Assembly (NCBI RefSeq): GCF_003957295.1
Contig: NZ_RQPJ01000003.1
Coordinates: forward strand, 315,125-379,124
Direction of reading: 5' to 3'
Source: Arenibacter aquaticus
Lineage (GTDB): Bacteria > Bacteroidota > Bacteroidia > Flavobacteriales > Flavobacteriaceae
DNA: 64,000 nt
Part shown: positions 8,397 to 19,215 of the stretch, one piece after another
Layout of the letters: every line of letters starts with the position of its first letter
Position numbering within the stretch: position 1 is the stretch's first letter
Translations under genes and position numbers: made by a program
Notes under the pieces: generated by a model
The model's database searches: none
What the model was told of the DNA's origin: nothing
Seen by the model: the letters and a program-made list of their open reading frames with translations, nothing else

Positions 8397-10076
8397 TTAT
8401 TCTTCCCACCCCTGTTTTGTTACAATTGGAACATAACCTACTTCCATACCAGCTGGCGGGGTTACTATTAGGGCCCCATCTATATTGGCCAGTTCCCCTG
8501 TTCTTGGGGGTGGAAGATATTCCTGTTCCTTGGTCCATTTCCTATGTAATTTTTCTACACGCTTCTGAAGCTCCTCCCTTTCCGCATCCGAGAGATCGGC
8601 ATTTAGCAATGCAGGCTGATCAACGAATCGATACCAATAGTAGGTGACTGTACTTCCGTCTCCTATTTTGGTATTGAATGGTCCTGCTACAGGTCCTGGT
8701 TTTTTCCAATTGCTCTCCTCACCTTCCGGAGTAATGTAAGGTTTCAAAGGCTTATCCGTAGAGGCAAAGCTAACCTTGTCCAGTCCGGATTGCGCAGGCA
8801 CCTCCTCCGGTTGTATAGCTACCCAATGAGGTTTACCGTCCTTTCTTTTCTCCAGGTGATAGTATTCCGGAAGCGTCATCAACTGACCATCCTTGGTATT
8901 TGTCTTTGTTACCAATTGTTTGTTCCACTTGTAGCCAAAGGTGGTTGAATCCAAAGCTACTGGAGTGGCCATGGAGTTCCAGTCTATGGGCCATCTCTGA
9001 TCTTTTGGCACACCCTTGGAGTATAGTTTCCAACTAGAACCTGCCTTTCCCTTAAAGGTATGCACAACGGCTTGTTTGGGGTCAATGGCACCACTTACCG
9101 CTGGACCGTTATTCTCCAACCACTGTTTTACTCCATCCCAAAGGGCACTCTTTTTATATGCTGTCATTTGGTGTATTAGCACTGATTCCCCTTTTGGTCC
9201 AGCTGGAAAGGAGGTCGGCGCCAGCCTTGCATATACCTCCCCATTGCTATCTGTGTATTGTACGCTAGGAATATGCTGGGTTTCCATTTGTACCGGCTTG
9301 TTTGGTTTAGCAGGTCTTGTATCCAAGAACATCCCGGCCAATTCCGGCTCTTCCAAGATGGGTTTTGAGAAAAAATAAGGTGTAAAAAAGGCTACAGGCC
9401 CTTTAAAGTTACCGGTGTTCAAAAACAAGGTCCAAGAATTATCCCCTGTGGGTAAATTTTTGCCCGCCGTGGTAGTTTTGGCTTTGATAAGCGGCAGGGG
9501 CAAATAGCCGTAGCCAAATAATTCTCCACAGGTCCCCTGTTCAAGATTCAGACCATCTGGAGGCCATAAAACCCAAGGGCTGAGTTGAGCAACGCCATAC
9601 TTCCCTTTTGGCTTATCCCAGTCCCTTCCTTTTCCTGCTCCGGGGCCATTGGCCCAAGCACTGAAATTCAGCGCTACGCCACCCATTATAAATTTAGGTG
9701 TTTCGGTTGCAAAACGTGTATCCCGCCACCAGCCAAGTCCGCCTTCTATGTCATTGTACAATTTTCTATCGGGTTTAGGTATATCGAAACTGGGATGCAT
9801 CCAGGTACCAAATAGACCTGTCTGAAAACTATTTCCCGGATACTCCTTTAATAAGGGCCATGCAGCCACATAGGTAGAGAAACCTCCGTTGTAACTCTCT
9901 GGTACCTTATTGATCCCTACCATAAGATAACCGTTCATGGAAACCTTATCTGCCTTGGTCGATGCCTCATTGCCTTGCGAATGGCCAAGGTTTGCACCAA
10001 AAATTACAACGGATAGGAAAAGTCCCTTTAGAATATGACTCTTTGTGCACCTCCCGTTAATCTTGTTTTTTTTCAT
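8397..10076 (-). CDS. Secreted protein of unknown function, 559 aa, Trp/Pro-rich
   Basis: Not recognised. 559 aa with an N-terminal signal (hydrophobic stretch ~18-33, cleavage near GHSQ) and no lipobox or membrane segment after it. It is rich in Trp, Tyr, Pro and Gly (GTWMHPSFDIPKPDR, LGWWRDTRF, AQLSPWVLWPPDG), suggesting an all-beta or aromatic-rich surface. Near residues ~490-520 there is a charged helix (LSDAEREELQKRVEKLHRK). No S1 sulfatase, SGNH, GH or PL motif is visible. It is flanked by sulfatases on both sides (gaps 112 and 136 bp) on the same strand, so it is likely secreted with them. It could be an unclassified hydrolase or lyase, or a glycan-binding protein; there is no evidence to choose. 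Confidence 0.75.
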   Translation of the reverse strand: MKKNKINGRCTKSHILKGLFLSVVIFGANLGHSQGNEASTKADKVSMNGYLMVGINKVPESYNGGFSTYVAAWPLLKEYPGNSFQTGLFGTWMHPSFDIPKPDRKLYNDIEGGLGWWRDTRFATETPKFIMGGVALNFSAWANGPGAGKGRDWDKPKGKYGVAQLSPWVLWPPDGLNLEQGTCGELFGYGYLPLPLIKAKTTTAGKNLPTGDNSWTLFLNTGNFKGPVAFFTPYFFSKPILEEPELAGMFLDTRPAKPNKPVQMETQHIPSVQYTDSNGEVYARLAPTSFPAGPKGESVLIHQMTAYKKSALWDGVKQWLENNGPAVSGAIDPKQAVVHTFKGKAGSSWKLYSKGVPKDQRWPIDWNSMATPVALDSTTFGYKWNKQLVTKTNTKDGQLMTLPEYYHLEKRKDGKPHWVAIQPEEVPAQSGLDKVSFASTDKPLKPYITPEGEESNWKKPGPVAGPFNTKIGDGSTVTYYWYRFVDQPALLNADLSDAEREELQKRVEKLHRKWTKEQEYLPPPRTGELANIDGALIVTPPAGMEVGYVPIVTKQGWEE

Positions 10077-10212
10077 TTTTTAAATCTTTTATGTTTAGGT
10101 AATGGGAAAAACGATGTTCCTCTCACTTATTACCATTACCTATTATTTCCTCAACATTGGAACAGCTCCAAGTAAACACTCTGTTTTAATTGGCCCACCC
10201 AATTGTCTATAA

Positions 10213-11814
10213 TTATTTTTTGGTTTTACTCCCCAATTCTTTCACTTTAGTAATACCAATGGGCTGTCTATTTTTTGGGGCACTGCGGCCACTAATTTTT
10301 AAGTGATTTAGCAGCTGCTGTAGTTCTATACGTTTCGCTTCGTTGGCATAATAAAGGTTTGTAGTCTCCCCCGGGTCTTCCGTTAGGTTGTATAATTGTC
10401 CTGCTGCACCAACAGCCGTTTCCGGTAAGGCATATTTTTTCATAAACCCTTTTTTATAACCATTGCCTCCAGAACCTTCATGGTCCAAGTATTTCCAGTT
10501 ACCTTGGCGAATTTGAAACTCCCCTCTAAAACTTTGGGTCAATAAATGCGGCCTAATGGATTTATGATTGTCCTGCACCCCTAACATGGCCGGCAACATA
10601 TCAAAACTGTCGGTTGCATCCTCATCGCTTAGCTCATACCCAACAACAGAGGCTAACGTGGCAAAAATATCCGTGATGTTGGTCATCTGCGAGGAAACCA
10701 GACCTTTTGGAAACTTACCAGGCCAACGGGCAATAAAGGGTACCCTATGCCCTCCTTCCCAAGCATCGCGCTTCATTCCCCTCCAGCCACCAGAAGGATC
10801 ATGGTCATGATCTTCGCGCATCCAATTTACATGAACAATTTCAGCACCATTGTCCGAGCTAAACATGATCAGTGTATTATCATCTATCCCCAAATCATCT
10901 ACCAAATCCAGAACCCGTCCTACAATAACATCCAGTTCACGGACAAAATCCCCTCTGGGACCAGCCTCGGTAAGTCCGTTAAACTCGGCTGCCGGAAGTA
11001 CGGGAGCGTGGGCTATTTGAGTGGAAAGGATGGCAAAGAATGGCGTGTCGGGTGATTTTTTACGGTGTTCCGTAATAAAGTTCCTTGTCTTGTCATAGAA
11101 GAGAAGATCGGCTTCCATAAAATTGTATCCAGGGGACATCCAGCCCTCATCGTTGTCCCATCGCCACTTGCCACCAGGGTTTGGCAGATTATCCCTCTTA
11201 TGCCTAACACTTGCAGGGACAGGAACCATACCATTTTCTATATAGACATATAATGGGTCTGTGGTAGGACAGTTGGGTGTAATAAAGGATTCATCAAAGC
11301 CCCTTGCATTGGGGCCATCAATTAGCGGGGTACTTTTTTCATAATCGATAAGCAATGCGTTATCATAACCCCCTCCCAATCTCTTATTATTTTTATCGAA
11401 CCAACTAAGACCTACATGCCATTTTCCGAACACTCCCGTTCTATATCCCTTTTTCTGTAGCATTTGTGCAATGGTAAGGGTCCCTGGCTTTAGATAACTG
11501 GGGCCTCCCGGTCCTTCAAAAGCTGGTCCTCCCCTACCGGTAGAACGATAGATTTGTTGCCCGGACAAGAGTCCGTACCTTGAAGGTGAACAGATGGTAG
11601 ACGGACTATGGGCATCGGTAAACATAACACCTTCCCGGGCCATTTTATCCAATCGGGGGGTCTTATAGGCCGATTCCCCATTATAGCAAGACAGGTCACC
11701 GTACCCCAGATCATCTGCATAAATAATGATAATATTAGGTAGCTCTTGAGCCAAGCCGCTAAGAGAAATAAGAATAAAACTTAAGGTGAGTAACTGTATC
11801 TTAATTTTTGTCAT
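10213..11814 (-). CDS. Secreted sulfatase, S1 family (CSPSR)
   Basis: 533 aa with a type I signal peptide (LISLSGLAQ). It has all core motifs: YADDLGYGDLSCYNG, C75-S-P-S-R for formylglycine, GKWHVG, QIAHAPVLPA and SSDNGAE. The sequence is closest in style to the next gene (11941-13470), with which it shares YADD-GYGDL, the DAHS-CSPSR block and a W(E/R)GMKRD/LKRDxWEGGHRVPF segment; the two look like diverged duplicates with different specificity. It lies 126 bp downstream of that gene and 136 bp upstream of the unknown 559-aa gene. It removes a sulfate ester outside the cytoplasm. Confidence 0.92.
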   Translation of the reverse strand: MTKIKIQLLTLSFILISLSGLAQELPNIIIIYADDLGYGDLSCYNGESAYKTPRLDKMAREGVMFTDAHSPSTICSPSRYGLLSGQQIYRSTGRGGPAFEGPGGPSYLKPGTLTIAQMLQKKGYRTGVFGKWHVGLSWFDKNNKRLGGGYDNALLIDYEKSTPLIDGPNARGFDESFITPNCPTTDPLYVYIENGMVPVPASVRHKRDNLPNPGGKWRWDNDEGWMSPGYNFMEADLLFYDKTRNFITEHRKKSPDTPFFAILSTQIAHAPVLPAAEFNGLTEAGPRGDFVRELDVIVGRVLDLVDDLGIDDNTLIMFSSDNGAEIVHVNWMREDHDHDPSGGWRGMKRDAWEGGHRVPFIARWPGKFPKGLVSSQMTNITDIFATLASVVGYELSDEDATDSFDMLPAMLGVQDNHKSIRPHLLTQSFRGEFQIRQGNWKYLDHEGSGGNGYKKGFMKKYALPETAVGAAGQLYNLTEDPGETTNLYYANEAKRIELQQLLNHLKISGRSAPKNRQPIGITKVKELGSKTKK

Positions 11815-11940
11815 GGTCCGGTTTGTAAAAGAATTTATAAATGCCTTTTTAAAATGTTATCTTTCCTTCTATGTTCATTTCATATAAACTGCAAATAAGC
11901 CAATGATATTACCGATAAATAAAGCTGCTCTAGTAGCATT

Positions 11941-13470
11941 TTACTTGGATGAACGTTGAGTAGAATACCCTTGTTCTTGATAGGTTTTCAAGACATCCTG
12001 CATGCCTTTAATAACTTCCGGATATTGATTATAGAGGTTATTTCTTTGTTCTTCGTCAATTTGCATATCGAACAATAAACCGTCCGAATCAAAATCCTTG
12101 TACCCTCTTAGTTTCTTAAAACTATCAGGCATTTTGGAATGCTCGCCTGAAGGTCCGTCTATATAAAGCCATTTTCCCTGTCGCAGTGCCCAGATTTTCT
12201 TATTGGTATTCTGTACCGTAGCTTCTCGCAAAGGGGAGCTATAGGTCTTGCCTTTTAAAAGCGGGGTTAAATCATAACTATCCGGTGCCGCATTTGCAGG
12301 CAAGTCTGTATTGGTAATGGATGCCAATGTTGCCATGATATCTACTTGGGATATTACTTCTTTGGAAACAGCCCCGGCCTTAATGTGATTTGGCCATTTT
12401 ACAATAAAGGGAACATGGTGCCCCCCTTCCCAGACATCTCGTTTTAGCCCTCTAAACTGGCCCATACTGTAGTGTCCATATTTTTTGGCCCTATCAAAAG
12501 CATAATGTTCCGGTCCGTTATCGGCACTAAAAATGACTATTGTATTCTCTTCCAATCCTTTTTCTTTTAAAGCCTGTAGGATTTGGCCTGCAACCCAGTC
12601 GGTTTGATAAACAAAATCCCCATAGGGTCCGGCCTCAGACTTCCCTTTAAATTCCTCATTGGGGATAATAGGGGCATGTGGAGAAGGAAGGGCGAAATAT
12701 AAAAAGAAAGGCTCATCACTATCCTGATTTCCAATCCATTCCACTGTTTTTTTGGTAAGCGTAGGCAACACTTTATAAGGATTCCAACCTTCTACCTTGG
12801 GACCAGGTCTAAATTCCCATTCCCCTTCCTCAATTCCGAAGCCCACATTATGTACATCCATAACGCTTTCCGGAAGCTGTATAAAGCGGTCGTTTTCCAT
12901 CCAGGCATAGGGCGGAAAATTAATGGTGCCGTCCCCAAAATAATAATCAAATCCCCTATCCAAAGGGCCGCCGCTAATAGGCTGACTCCAATCTACATCC
13001 TCAGGCTGGTAAAATTCACGCATTCTACCCCACTGCTTTACCCTTCCAGAGGGTTCATTTTTAAATTTCCAGTTCCATCCCAAATGCCATTTTCCAATAC
13101 ACGCAGTTTTATATCCATTGTTTTTAAGAACTTGGGGCAAGGTAACATCAGTTTCATCAAAAAAAGGTTTACCAAAGGCGCCTACTATTCCAAATTGTCT
13201 CCTCCAATGATAGGTACCGGTAAGAAGTGCATACCTACTGGGCGAGCAGATAGCCGAAGAGCTGTGGGCATCCGTAAAACGCATACCTTCAGCTGCCAAT
13301 TGGTCTAAATTAGGAGTTGGGATTTTTGAATCGGGGTTTTGGACGTTAAGGTCCCCATAGCCCATATCATCGGCATAAATAATAACGATATTAGGGCGTT
13401 CTTGCGCCATGCATCCCATGGGCGCAATACCAAAACTTAAGGTCATTAACAGTAATCCGATTTTTTTCAT
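11941..13470 (-). CDS. Secreted sulfatase, S1 family (CSPSR)
   Basis: 509 aa with signal peptide ending near MGCMAQ; Cys20 could act as a lipobox, so anchoring is uncertain. Motifs: [12 protein letters not shown]75[10 protein letters not shown] for formylglycine, [18 protein letters not shown] and SADNGPE. It is the first gene after SusD (gap 147 bp), beyond the terminator at 13558-13589, so it may be expressed by read-through or from its own promoter. Paired with the related 10213-11814 sulfatase. Confidence 0.92.
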   Translation of the reverse strand: MKKIGLLLMTLSFGIAPMGCMAQERPNIVIIYADDMGYGDLNVQNPDSKIPTPNLDQLAAEGMRFTDAHSSSAICSPSRYALLTGTYHWRRQFGIVGAFGKPFFDETDVTLPQVLKNNGYKTACIGKWHLGWNWKFKNEPSGRVKQWGRMREFYQPEDVDWSQPISGGPLDRGFDYYFGDGTINFPPYAWMENDRFIQLPESVMDVHNVGFGIEEGEWEFRPGPKVEGWNPYKVLPTLTKKTVEWIGNQDSDEPFFLYFALPSPHAPIIPNEEFKGKSEAGPYGDFVYQTDWVAGQILQALKEKGLEENTIVIFSADNGPEHYAFDRAKKYGHYSMGQFRGLKRDVWEGGHHVPFIVKWPNHIKAGAVSKEVISQVDIMATLASITNTDLPANAAPDSYDLTPLLKGKTYSSPLREATVQNTNKKIWALRQGKWLYIDGPSGEHSKMPDSFKKLRGYKDFDSDGLLFDMQIDEEQRNNLYNQYPEVIKGMQDVLKTYQEQGYSTQRSSK

Positions 13471-13557
13471 ATTTTCATGTTTATTAGATTTATAAATGCT
13501 TCCTTACAAAGCTCCCTTATCCTCTAGGTCTATTGCGAAGTACCAATAAACAATATT

Positions 13558-13589
13558 AAAAAAAAGCTGGCACAGTAATGTAGCCAGCT
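13558..13589 (-). terminator. Rho-independent terminator after SusC/SusD pair
   Basis: On the minus strand a stem AGCTGGC / GCCAGCT (13583-13589 with 13565-13571) with an 11-nt loop is followed by a run of eight T. It starts 29 bp beyond the SusD stop codon and would stop or attenuate transcription into the downstream sulfatases. Confidence 0.8.
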
Positions 13590-13617
13590 CTTTTAAAATA
13601 AACACTATACTATATTA

Positions 13618-15327
13618 TTACCAATTGGGATTCTGGGTCAAATTCTCATTCAATGTTAATTCGTCAATAGGTAGGGGAAGTAAATAATCCCTATCAGGAT
13701 TAAAACCATAGGCTCCTCCACTTAAGAAATCAACATAGGGATCCAAAAATCCTTCACCATTAACCGTCAGATTAGGATATTCAGCCTCAATCTCAGCAGT
13801 ATAAGTGGTACCTAATGGTCTAGTGCCAACAAATAAATTGTGTGCTCTCCAGCGCATTAAATCATCCAAGCGGTTCCCTTCACCAAACAACTCAACCACA
13901 CGCTCTCTTCTTACCTCTTGTACATAATCAGGTATGGTATATCCATAATCTGGCCATTCCGGATCAGGAGTAATGGCATTTAATGTTAGATGTGGCATAC
14001 CTACCCTATCCCTTAAAAGGTTGATGGATAAATCAAGATCCGTTTGGGTAATCGTTCCCAATTCGGCCTTGGCCTCAGCATATATCAATAGGGTCTCGGC
14101 ATATCTAAACAAAATATAGCCAATATCACGGGTTCTTTGGTTGTTCTCAACTATTTCCTTGGACCTCCATTTCTCTATGGAATAACCTGTAGGGTTACGG
14201 GTCATATCAGGAATGCTAAAATAGGACTCATCGCCATTTAATGCCACAATATCCAAATCCCCTGGTGCCATTACTGATTGGGCCAACCTAGGATCACGAT
14301 TTACTTCAATTTCATCCAAGGTAGCATCGCCCACAAACTCATCACTTACAGAAATAGGATCTCCATCAGAAGCGAGGTAGTACTTGGTCATCTCCCGGGT
14401 CATACCGGACAAATTAGGCTGGTTCCACAAGGAATTCTGTATGTTATAGGTTAAATAATCATAATGCTTATATAACATAACTTCTGGGTTACCACTATAA
14501 TCTGTCTGAACAAATAGATCATAATAGGCTTTATCCACATCGCCGGTAGCAATAGAATAATTACCTGCATCCATTACGGTCTTAGCCGCATCTGCCGCTA
14601 TTTGCAAAAATCCTGATCCATCAGTGCTTCCGGCAAAATCGGTGCCTTGATGATACTTCTCCCAAGTTCCTTCGTACAAGGCTACCCTAGCTTTAAACTG
14701 AGCGGCTATATCCTTATTAATTCTGGATGGCCCTACTTCAGAAGCATATTCCAATTTAGCAATTGCCAAATCAAGTTCATCTAGGATAAAATTGGCTACC
14801 TCAGTTCTGGGACTACGTGCTCCATATAAAATAGTCTCATCCTCCAAGTCCAATACCTCTGTTATTATAGGTAGGTCTCCAAATTTCTTGAACAGATCAA
14901 AATAGTACCAAGCTCTGAAAAAATGTCCCTCACCAACATAATGGTCGATTAAATTTCCAGTTTCTGCACGTGCTGCGTTTTCAAGAAAATAATTTACATT
15001 TCTAATATTGGTCCAGCTCCAACCACCACCGGAGGCAGGTACAGATACTGTTCCATCCAATCTACCGGCATTTGATGCCCCAAACCAGGTACTGGATTGG
15101 GCTATAATGTCCGTTCCAACATCAAGGGAAGGTGATGCACCTGCACTGGGCCAACCTGGTAAAGTGTTATATAGGCGATTTAGGTACAATTGTAAATCTC
15201 CTTCAGTCTTCCAGAAATCCGCATCGGAGATCTGGTCTAGAGGTGTTTTTTCCAACAACTCATCGTCACAGGAATTAAAAGATATTCCCGCAATCAATAT
15301 TGTGATTATATATATTATCCTTTTCAT
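13618..15327 (-). CDS. SusD/RagB-family outer-membrane glycan-binding lipoprotein
   Basis: 569 aa with lipoprotein signal ISFNSC (Cys20) followed by DDELLEKTPLDQIS, the usual SusD start. The TPR-like helices and the C-terminal pattern (VRRERVVELFGEGNRLDDLMRW and DYLLPLPIDELTLNENLTQNPNW) are diagnostic. SusD proteins cap a SusC barrel at the cell surface and deliver oligosaccharides. It lies 10 bp downstream of its SusC partner and is translated from the same message. Together the pair imports the product of the surrounding sulfatases and glycosidases. Confidence 0.95.
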   Translation of the reverse strand: MKRIIYIITILIAGISFNSCDDELLEKTPLDQISDADFWKTEGDLQLYLNRLYNTLPGWPSAGASPSLDVGTDIIAQSSTWFGASNAGRLDGTVSVPASGGGWSWTNIRNVNYFLENAARAETGNLIDHYVGEGHFFRAWYYFDLFKKFGDLPIITEVLDLEDETILYGARSPRTEVANFILDELDLAIAKLEYASEVGPSRINKDIAAQFKARVALYEGTWEKYHQGTDFAGSTDGSGFLQIAADAAKTVMDAGNYSIATGDVDKAYYDLFVQTDYSGNPEVMLYKHYDYLTYNIQNSLWNQPNLSGMTREMTKYYLASDGDPISVSDEFVGDATLDEIEVNRDPRLAQSVMAPGDLDIVALNGDESYFSIPDMTRNPTGYSIEKWRSKEIVENNQRTRDIGYILFRYAETLLIYAEAKAELGTITQTDLDLSINLLRDRVGMPHLTLNAITPDPEWPDYGYTIPDYVQEVRRERVVELFGEGNRLDDLMRWRAHNLFVGTRPLGTTYTAEIEAEYPNLTVNGEGFLDPYVDFLSGGAYGFNPDRDYLLPLPIDELTLNENLTQNPNW

Positions 15328-15337
15328 TGTTTTAGTT

Positions 15338-18300
15338 TTAGAAGTTAATGTTTAATCCTAATGAAACCATCTTACTTATAGGATATTGGTCACCAATACG
15401 TCCGTCTCTTCCATCGAAAGCTTCAGGGTCATAGATCATTAAATCTGTAAATGTGAGCAGGTTTTCTCCAGAAACATATATTCTGGCACTGGACATTTTA
15501 GCCTTACTGGTTATCTCTTTTGGGATGGTATAACCAATTTGAACATTTTTCAACCTCAAATAAGCTCCATTTTGCAAATACCTTGTGGTTGGGTAACGAT
15601 AGTTTTTATTGTTTTGACCAGTAAATTGGTTATACGAATTAGGGAAATAGCCATCGGTATTGGGTCCTAATGGATTTGCAGTGTCTTCTGCCCTAAAATA
15701 ATCCAAATGCTCTGTATAAACATTGGCATGAAGCGGTCCGTTGGCAGGTCCCCTGAAGGTTCCAAGTCCCCTTAGGTCCAAATCACGCTTGCCTACACCT
15801 TGTACAACAAAAGAAGCATCAAACCCTTTCCAGGAAGCATCGGCACTTAAACCAAATTGAAAACGCGGGGTACTATTACCAATTACTTTTCTATCACCAG
15901 GATTGTCCTTGGTATTGTCCCCTATATCAATAACATTATCACCATTTAAATCCATATATTTTACGTCTCCAGGGAACCAGGCTCCAGAGTAAACAAAGGA
16001 TTGGTCATTTTCCCATCCAGCTACGTCATCGGCAGTTTGGAAAAGACCTGCTGTTTCCATACCCCAGATTTCATTGAGTTGCATCCCTTCGTAATAATTA
16101 TTCAATATTTTCGTAGGGTTGTTATATTTAGTTATCTCACTTTTATAATCGGATAAAACACCTCTTACACCATAAGAAAAATCATTGGAAGTATTTCTCC
16201 AAGAAACTTCAACCTCCCATCCAGTAGTAGTTACTTCACCACTGTTTATCTTTGGCACAGAAGTACCTAAAACATCAGGCACGGATTCTCCTGGTCCAAC
16301 AAGGTTATCTATCTTGGATTGGTACCAGTCAAAAGTTACACCAAGCCTATTATTAAGGGTTCTAAGATCTAGCCCAAAATCGACCGTATTTACTTTTTCC
16401 CACGTTAAATTAACACTGGAAAGATTAGGTATTCCAACGGTCCACAATTGTTCTCCGCCAAATAACCAAGATGATTGCCCAATTGGCAAGGATGGTACAT
16501 ATAAATAATTACTTACATTTTGGTTACCAATAGAACCATAGGAACCTCTAAATTTCAAGAATTCTATTTGATCCTTCAAAGGATAGAAGTTCTCTTTGGA
16601 CAGCACCCAACCACCAGAGAATGAAGGAAAGGTTCCCCATCTACTATCGGTCTCGAACTTAGATGAACCATCCCTTCTAACATTCATCTCAAATAAATAT
16701 TTTTCGGCATAATTATAGTTAAACCGTCCAAAAACACCTTGGGTAGACCAATGACCTTTACCATCGCTTATGGTCTTTTCACCAACGGAGGTATTAATTG
16801 AGGGAATGGCATCGGTCAACAAATAAGCCGACCTAGCAAATAAATTGGAATATTTATACTTTTCCTGCTGATATCCTGCCATTGCATGAAAATTATGGTT
16901 TCCAAAGCTCTTGGTATAGGCCGTATAGATATTTGGAGACAAATAGGTATTGGTCCATAGCGTAGAATAATAGCGGGTATTTTGCTGATTGGAAGAGGTA
17001 ATTATTGAGCCTCCTTCGCCATCAGGTAATGCTGTGGGCACCGTTGGGAATCTGGATTGTTGACTATTGTCATTAGTACGGTAGTTAAACTCTATATTGG
17101 TAACCCAATCCTTAATCGGTTCAAGGGTCACCCTAGGAGAAAGTATTAACTGTCTCTTTGTTTCAAGGGATTTTTGCAATTCCTGCTCTCCAATCCTACC
17201 GGTCCAAACATCGGTCCCTGGGAAAAACGCCGGCTTGGTAGGTTTAAGTCTGGTCATTAACAATGTTACAAAAGATCTTCCTGATCCAGAAGTAGCGTGC
17301 GCGGGATATTCCTGCTCTTCATACTTATATTTTGTTAAAAGGGAAATATCCATCCAAGGAGTGGCCTTGGTGCTTATTTTGGCATCAATATTATAACGTG
17401 TAAAATAATCCTGCCCCACTTTCAATAGACCTTCTTCATCATAATACCCACCGGACACATAATAGGACATTTTATCCGTACCTCCAGAAAAACTCAGGTT
17501 ATGCTTAATTCGGGAACTGGTTTCTTTAATAAGGAGAGACTCCCAATCTGTAGCTGCAGAAGCATTAAGTCCGTCTACACCAAGATTCCAACGCAAACCA
17601 TTTGCAGTCTCTTCAACTTCTGGGGCACTACCGGGATTGGCCAAATTCTGAGCTATATATTCCAATCTAGTCTCACTGTAATAAGGACTACCACCTGCAT
17701 TTTCACTTGCCTGGTTCATGGTATAGGCAAATGACAGGGCATCTGCATTTTGTGGCATGTTCATGGGGGAAGTGATAGCATAATTGGTTGAATAGGAAAT
17801 ATTGACCCCATCGCCTTTCTTACCACTTTTGGTGGTAATCAAAATAACCCCAAAAGCAGCTCTTGCCCCATAAATGGCAGAAGCCGCAACATCTTTCAAT
17901 ATAGATATGGTTGCAATATCATTAGGATCAATATCATTGATGCCCATTGGAATATTATCCACTAGGACCAAAGGAGCGTTCCCTCCCTCTAGGGATGTTA
18001 AACCCCTAATGCTCATGTTCATTGAAGCTCCAGGCTCACCTGTTGCACTGGAAGTAGAGATTTGTAGGCCCGGGGAGGCACCTTGCAAAGCTTGTTGCGC
18101 ATTGGCCACTGGCCTATTGTCAAACATTTCTTCGCCTACAATTGAAACGGATCCAGTTAAATTTTCCTTTTTCTGTACTCCGTAACCTACAACTACCGCC
18201 TCATCCAAGGCTTGGGCATCTTCCTGTAAAAATCCGTCTACAGTAGTGTTACCACCTACCGGAACTTCCAAGCTTTGGTAACCTAAATAGGAAAATACCA

Positions 18301-18526
18301 ATGTCTTTTCTCCTTCCGTCAAGGTAAGTTCATACACTCCATCAAAATCGGCAATTGCCCCATTTGAAGTTCCCTTTTGGATAACACTGGCACCCGGTAA
18401 GGGTCCGTCATTACTGGTTACTGTCCCAGTTACCGTCTGAGCTATTACTCCTATCGTACCGAAAAGGAATAAAAGCATTGCATTGCAAAGTTTCAATTTG
18501 CAACTAATTTTACGTTTTTCTTTCAT
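15338..18526 (-). CDS. SusC-type TonB-dependent outer-membrane transporter
   Basis: 1062 aa. Signal peptide to ~residue 29 (GVIAQ), then a carboxypeptidase-regulatory-like domain (residues ~30-100, TGTVTSNDGPLPGASV), a conserved linker VVGYGVQKKENLTGSV, the plug domain (~115-230, LVLVDNIPMGINDIDPNDI) and a ~22-strand barrel ending in aromatic LGLNINF. Of the three SusC proteins here it is the most conventional. It is the first gene of its operon; 18527-19215 upstream is noncoding and should hold its promoter. Confidence 0.95.
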   Translation of the reverse strand: MKEKRKISCKLKLCNAMLLFLFGTIGVIAQTVTGTVTSNDGPLPGASVIQKGTSNGAIADFDGVYELTLTEGEKTLVFSYLGYQSLEVPVGGNTTVDGFLQEDAQALDEAVVVGYGVQKKENLTGSVSIVGEEMFDNRPVANAQQALQGASPGLQISTSSATGEPGASMNMSIRGLTSLEGGNAPLVLVDNIPMGINDIDPNDIATISILKDVAASAIYGARAAFGVILITTKSGKKGDGVNISYSTNYAITSPMNMPQNADALSFAYTMNQASENAGGSPYYSETRLEYIAQNLANPGSAPEVEETANGLRWNLGVDGLNASAATDWESLLIKETSSRIKHNLSFSGGTDKMSYYVSGGYYDEEGLLKVGQDYFTRYNIDAKISTKATPWMDISLLTKYKYEEQEYPAHATSGSGRSFVTLLMTRLKPTKPAFFPGTDVWTGRIGEQELQKSLETKRQLILSPRVTLEPIKDWVTNIEFNYRTNDNSQQSRFPTVPTALPDGEGGSIITSSNQQNTRYYSTLWTNTYLSPNIYTAYTKSFGNHNFHAMAGYQQEKYKYSNLFARSAYLLTDAIPSINTSVGEKTISDGKGHWSTQGVFGRFNYNYAEKYLFEMNVRRDGSSKFETDSRWGTFPSFSGGWVLSKENFYPLKDQIEFLKFRGSYGSIGNQNVSNYLYVPSLPIGQSSWLFGGEQLWTVGIPNLSSVNLTWEKVNTVDFGLDLRTLNNRLGVTFDWYQSKIDNLVGPGESVPDVLGTSVPKINSGEVTTTGWEVEVSWRNTSNDFSYGVRGVLSDYKSEITKYNNPTKILNNYYEGMQLNEIWGMETAGLFQTADDVAGWENDQSFVYSGAWFPGDVKYMDLNGDNVIDIGDNTKDNPGDRKVIGNSTPRFQFGLSADASWKGFDASFVVQGVGKRDLDLRGLGTFRGPANGPLHANVYTEHLDYFRAEDTANPLGPNTDGYFPNSYNQFTGQNNKNYRYPTTRYLQNGAYLRLKNVQIGYTIPKEITSKAKMSSARIYVSGENLLTFTDLMIYDPEAFDGRDGRIGDQYPISKMVSLGLNINF

Positions 18527-19215
18527 TTTGAGTTGTTATTTAGATTAATATTAATTAAACTATTTTGACACTTGTTTTTAATTTCAATTAGTCGCTCTAA
18601 TTAAAATGACTTTAAAAATCAAGTAGTTATTTGAGTTGTTTTTAAATCGCCTGCCGTTGTTACTCAATCCACATTAACACGAACCCTTTTTTTTACCCGA
18701 TTAAATTTTGGACTTTAGATTAATAGGCTGAGCATTTATTATTTTAATCTACATTTAATAGTTACAAAGACGCAACTTGTTGTTTTTCAGTTTTATAATT
18801 TCAACACTTATCCAATCATTACTCTTCTTCATAATATTTTGTTAAAAATATTATGAAATTACCACAACACTATCCTGTACTGTGCTGCTTTTATATATCA
18901 TATTATTAAGTATTCCTAATGTTAGTGTTTATATACAATTAAGTGGTCTATAGAGCATACAAACAATATATAACTGATTCTCACGGACCTACCATTTGTT
19001 TTTAAAAGAACATTAATAAATTAATTAAAGTAAAGTCTTGAAGAACCCTCTGGCCAACCCTAAATACTACCGTATAACCTTCAAAAAAAATAGATTCTTA
19101 CGTTTTACCCTACCTCATATATCTCCTACTTTTTATTATTAAAATAGACTAGTATATACTCTTCACACTGGCTTACATACCACATCATGGCTACAGTTAA
19201 AATTGCTTATAATTA
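18527..19215. other. Noncoding gap upstream of susC-like operon
   Basis: About 690 bp of very AT-rich sequence with no convincing ORF on either strand. It contains the minus-strand promoter for the 15338-18526 gene and the 3' flank of the 19216-20049 gene. I could not fix a TTG/TAnnTTTG promoter pair with confidence, and saw no clear terminator hairpin. Confidence 0.6.

Noticed and set aside
10098..10140. Inverted repeat AGGTAATGG / CCATTACCT upstream of the 559-aa gene as an operator or terminator
   Set aside because: 9-bp arms with a long spacer and no T-run; not seen upstream of other PUL operons, so no regulatory claim is made.
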